Assembly (NCBI GenBank): GCA_946408315.1
Contig: CAMJRV010000100.1
Location: 1-7,952 of the forward strand
Direction of reading: 5' to 3'
Source: an uncultured Bacillota bacterium
Lineage (GTDB): Bacteria > Bacillota > Clostridia > Peptostreptococcales > Anaerovoracaceae
Length of the DNA stretch: 7,952 nt
Below, in pieces: positions 6,083 to 7,952 of this stretch. The notes beneath the pieces are model-generated. The model saw only the letters and a program-made list of their open reading frames with translations. It did not search any database and was not told where the DNA came from. The translations under genes were made by a program, and so were the position numbers. Every line of letters starts with the position of its first letter. Position 1 is the first letter of the stretch.

Positions 6083-6530
6083 AGGGAAAAACGTATCGAG
6101 CAACATTTCCAGATTCAAGATCATCATAGAAAAAATGGAGAACTTTGATATTGAGGGGATTCTCTACAATGAATTCTACGGCGTTGCCATCGATTTTCAC
6201 GGAATCAGGCAGATGCTTTCCAGGCTGGACGACTTCTTTGATTATGTCAATTTTCCTCAGGCGACTCATGCAGCAAGAAGCTTTCGTGAAGAGCCGGTGA
6301 GGACGGAAAAACAGCCTCCGCAAGGGCTGAGGGAAATAGCTCCGGAGGAGCTTTCAGACAGACAGGCAACCTTTTTGCTTCATGTACAGTTCCGTCGGAA
6401 TTCGACGTGGCAGGGCACCCTGGAGTGGATTTCAGAGAAAAGGACAAAACGGTTCCGCAGTGAGCTGGAAATGATCGGTTGGATCGCGGAAACGCTGCAA
6501 CAGCCGGATTATGAAAGCATTTCTTTATGA
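6069..6530 (+). CDS. Unknown two-part protein with TWQGT/FRSELEM block (153 aa)
   Basis: I do not recognise an assigned function. No signal peptide or membrane helix is seen, so it is probably cytoplasmic. The N-terminal part (1-73) contains a YNEFYGVAIDFHGI stretch, then MLSRLDDFFDY, and ends FPQATHAARSF. A charged Pro/Glu linker (about 74-97) follows. The C-terminal block (99-143) runs from ATFLLHVQF through NSTWQGT to FRSELEM. That block matches the whole core of the next gene at 20 of 45 positions, ungapped. The start is the ATG at 6069, because GGAGG lies 6 nt upstream; the open frame reaches back to 5946 but only through the regulator's coding sequence. It overlaps the regulator by 14 nt, so the two are translationally coupled and may act together. 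Confidence 0.85.
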   Translation: MFQFEGKNVSSNISRFKIIIEKMENFDIEGILYNEFYGVAIDFHGIRQMLSRLDDFFDYVNFPQATHAARSFREEPVRTEKQPPQGLREIAPEELSDRQATFLLHVQFRRNSTWQGTLEWISEKRTKRFRSELEMIGWIAETLQQPDYESISL

Positions 6531-6579
6531 CTGGATTGTGACTGAGCAGTATTACAATGAAAATCATAGAAAAGAGCTA

Positions 6580-6608
6580 TGTTTTCCCGCCCGGCAACGG
6601 GGTATAAT
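6580..6608 (+). promoter_or_regulatory. Possible internal promoter before the 71-aa gene
   Basis: The 103-nt gap between the two TWQGT-block genes holds a consensus -10 TATAAT (6603-6608). The -35 region at 17 nt spacing is poor (TGTTTT, 6580-6585). A short inverted repeat, CCCG (6586-6589) with CGGG (6598-6601), fills the spacer and could be an operator. It may give the 71-aa gene and the transglutaminase-like gene a separate transcript. Confidence 0.35.
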
Positions 6609-6633
6609 ACGAGCCAGAGGAGATACGTTAAAA

Positions 6634-6849
6634 ATGAGCGATCTTATGAAAAAGAGCGAATGCAAAGCGACGTTTACGATACAGATACAATTTCAGCAGA
6701 ATGCCACCTGGCAAGGCACGATTACGTGGGCGGAGGGCGAGAAGAGCCAGAAGTTCCGCAGCGAGCTGGAGATGTTGAAATTGATGATGGAGGCAGTAGA
6801 TGCTGACAGATCAGAGAAGGGAAAGGGAACTTTAAATACTTGGAAATAG
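6634..6849 (+). CDS. Small unknown protein, TWQGT/FRSELEM block only (71 aa)
   Basis: This short protein consists almost wholly of the block shared with the C-terminus of the preceding gene. It contains ATFTIQIQF (12-20), NATWQGT (23-29) and FRSELEM (41-47), then a polar tail. No membrane segment or signal peptide is seen. The ATG at 6634 was chosen because AGAGGAG lies upstream (spacing 11 nt, rather long) and because the paralogous block begins just after it. The frame is open back to an ATG at 6511, which has no ribosome binding site and would overlap the previous gene. Its stop TAG adjoins the RBS of the transglutaminase-like gene, so those two are co-transcribed. The function is unknown. 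Confidence 0.75.
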   Translation: MSDLMKKSECKATFTIQIQFQQNATWQGTITWAEGEKSQKFRSELEMLKLMMEAVDADRSEKGKGTLNTWK

Positions 6850-6860
6850 GAGGCGGAATT

Positions 6861-7661
6861 ATGAAACAAAAACTATTGGTTTGTATTGTCGCATCCGTGA
6901 TATGGATCGTTGCGGGAACTTCCGGCATAGCCGCCGCTGATTACTTCAATACGGCAGACCTTGCCAGCGGAGTGATTCACGTCACCTATGACGGGGGCGG
7001 AAAAACAAAGGTGATGATCCAAAAGGGCGACAAGAAATATACATATGATGTCAACAGTGCAGGAAAGAAGGAGAGTTATCCGCTGCAGCTGGGTAACGGA
7101 ACCTACAAGGTAAGCCTGCTTGTCAACACTTCAGGAAATTCGTACAAGCTGATTGCATCAAAGGATATCGATGTTCAGATTACGAATCCAAACTCGGTAT
7201 TTCTGACTTCCGTTCAGAATATTAATTGGAATGTGGACTCGAAGGCGGTGGCGAAAGCCGTAGAGCTTACGAAAGGCGTCGACGACGTGGAGCAGAAGGC
7301 GAAAATCTTATGGGATTATATGGTTAAGAATAATGCCTATGATTACAATAAGCTCAACACGTTGTCCAGTGACTACGTTCCCGTGGTTGACCGGACCTTT
7401 GTTGACAAAAGTGGGATCTGCTATGACTTTTCCTCCTTATATGCGGCAATGCTGAGAAGCCAGGGAAAACCTGCAAAGCTCGTCAAGGGATACGCCCCGA
7501 AAAATGCTTCCGGCTATCATGCTTGGAACGAGGTGTACGATGAAAGCAAAGGGGGCTGGGTCATCATAGACACGACCTACGACCTTCAGGTGATAACCAA
7601 AAATCCGAAAGTCCCGATGCTCAAAAATTCGCAGGATTTTAACAAAGTATATGAATATTAG
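6861..7661 (+). CDS. Secreted transglutaminase-like (papain-fold) protein
   Basis: This 266-aa exported protein has a type I signal peptide (1-26, ending IAAA before DYF) and a beta-rich N-terminal region (about 30-110, DGGGKTKVMIQKGDKKYTYDV). The C-terminal transglutaminase-core domain (about 125-266) has an intact catalytic triad: Cys187 in SGICYDFSSLYAAMLR, His220 in GYHAWNEVY and Asp237 in GWVIIDTTYD. Bacterial members act as proteases, amidases or crosslinkers, and the substrate cannot be predicted here. The start ATG 6861 has AGGAGG 7 nt upstream; an in-frame ATG at 6840 lacks a good RBS and would spoil the signal peptide. It follows the 71-aa gene by 11 nt. No wall-anchor motif or C-terminal helix is present, so it is released or held non-covalently. 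Confidence 0.9.
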   Translation: MKQKLLVCIVASVIWIVAGTSGIAAADYFNTADLASGVIHVTYDGGGKTKVMIQKGDKKYTYDVNSAGKKESYPLQLGNGTYKVSLLVNTSGNSYKLIASKDIDVQITNPNSVFLTSVQNINWNVDSKAVAKAVELTKGVDDVEQKAKILWDYMVKNNAYDYNKLNTLSSDYVPVVDRTFVDKSGICYDFSSLYAAMLRSQGKPAKLVKGYAPKNASGYHAWNEVYDESKGGWVIIDTTYDLQVITKNPKVPMLKNSQDFNKVYEY

Positions 7662-7737
7662 CGCCAGAAAACGACAAATATTGCACTAAATATGTAGTAT
7701 AGTAAACCGATATTTGGTAAAACAGTAAAAGAAAGCA

Positions 7738-7837
7738 ATGCAATATTGAAAGGGCAAACCCCTTGAAAGAGGGCGACGCAAAGTCAGGAGCCTAAAACGC
7801 AAGCGCGTCACGGTGGTCCGACTGCCACATATTTCAT
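7738..7837 (+). ncRNA. c-di-GMP-I (GEMM-I) riboswitch aptamer
   Basis: The conserved GEMM-I core is present in order: GGGCAAACC (7752-7760), a GAAA tetraloop (7765-7768) closing a short stem, GACGCAAAG (7775-7783), and GCCTAA (7790-7795), the likely tetraloop receptor side. The second arm pairs AGTC (7782-7785) with GACT (7820-7823) and GGA with TCC. It carries a small hairpin, ACGC/GCGT (7797-7800 with 7805-7808). The closing stem P1 can form from ATG-c-AATAT (7738-7746) with ATATT-t-CAT (7829-7837). The G-run in GGGC fits a c-di-GMP rather than a cGAMP sensor (inference). The controlled gene is beyond the right edge. I see no convincing promoter in 7662-7737, so transcription may start weakly near TATAGT (7698-7703) or read in from the transglutaminase-like gene. 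Confidence 0.9.
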
Positions 7838-7880
7838 GATCCGAGATGAGAAACGGAACGAAATCATGTGGCTTTTTTTT
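7824..7880 (+). terminator. Intrinsic terminator, expression platform of the riboswitch
   Basis: GCCACAT-ATTTC (7824-7835) pairs with GAAAT-c-ATGTGGC (7860-7872), giving 12 bp with one bulged C. Eight T follow (7873-7880). Its 5' arm contains the 3' half of the aptamer's closing stem P1 (7829-7835), so the ligand-bound aptamer and the terminator are mutually exclusive. That arrangement predicts that c-di-GMP binding prevents termination (an ON switch). The hairpin also serves as the end of the rightward operon if transcription reads through. Confidence 0.88.
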
Positions 7881-7952
7881 ATCCAAAGAAACATCTTCCG
7901 TGAAAAATTTCGGACTGAAATGAAAAAAACGTATTTATGACCGCCTTGTGAC
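7881..7952 (+). other. Leader downstream of the riboswitch; no gene start resolved
   Basis: These 72 nt are AT-rich. They hold a weak TCCG/CGGA inverted repeat (7897-7900 with 7911-7914) and an ATG at 7920 that reads only six codons (MKKTYL) before TGA, with no ribosome binding site. The regulated gene must start beyond 7952. Confidence 0.5.

Noticed and set aside
6511..6633. Earlier start (6511) for the 71-aa protein, giving 112 aa
   Set aside because: It has no ribosome binding site, and the extra 41 residues do not belong to the block shared with the neighbouring gene.
7681..7703. TTGCAC and TATAGT as a promoter for the riboswitch
   Set aside because: The spacing is only 11 nt, and no acceptable -35 lies 16-18 nt before TATAGT.
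7920..7940. ATG at 7920 as the start of the riboswitch-controlled gene
   Set aside because: It reads only six codons before TGA and lacks a ribosome binding site.

Overview
The window looks like chromosomal DNA from an anaerobic Gram-positive bacterium, most likely class Clostridia. The evidence is a Gram-positive style type IV pilus (T4P) operon with the usual small Firmicute-type membrane proteins, a sortase, strong AGGAGG-type ribosome binding sites, a GEMM-I (c-di-GMP-I) riboswitch and a BTAD-type regulator. Genus or species cannot be read from the sequence alone. Nothing suggests a mobile element: there is no transposase, integrase, tRNA or CRISPR array.

Left edge (1-128): the last codons of tuf (EF-Tu, ending RTVGAGVVAKIIE) on the + strand, followed by a strong intrinsic terminator. 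Leftward operon (4687 down to 129, - strand): seven tightly packed genes in transcription order: sortase, pilC (inner-membrane platform), a 112-aa one-TM pilin-like protein, a 175-aa DUF4860-like one-TM protein, a 148-aa pilin-like protein, a 131-aa PilX-like protein, and pilT (retraction ATPase, TTG start). PilB, PilD, PilM/N/O and the major pilin are not in the window.

Centre (4688-4840): a 153-bp divergent control region. Two well-formed sigma-A-type promoters lie back to back, with their -35 boxes 7 bp apart. A perfect 10-bp inverted repeat brackets the leftward promoter and overlaps the rightward -35 box.

Rightward operon (4841 to 7661, + strand): a 413-aa regulator (winged helix + BTAD + degenerate GGDEF), two proteins of unknown function that share a 45-residue 'TWQGT...FRSELEM' block (153 and 71 aa), and a secreted transglutaminase-like protein with an intact Cys-His-Asp triad. 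After it comes a c-di-GMP-I riboswitch fused to an intrinsic terminator (about 7738-7880). The gene it controls lies beyond the right edge.

Working model (inference): this is a surface-adhesion and motility locus. The regulator sits where it could control its own operon and the sortase/T4P operon. c-di-GMP appears as a theme twice, as a degenerate GGDEF-like domain in the regulator and as the riboswitch at the end. The least described parts are the TWQGT-block protein pair, the BTAD-GGDEF fusion and the sortase that heads a T4P operon.
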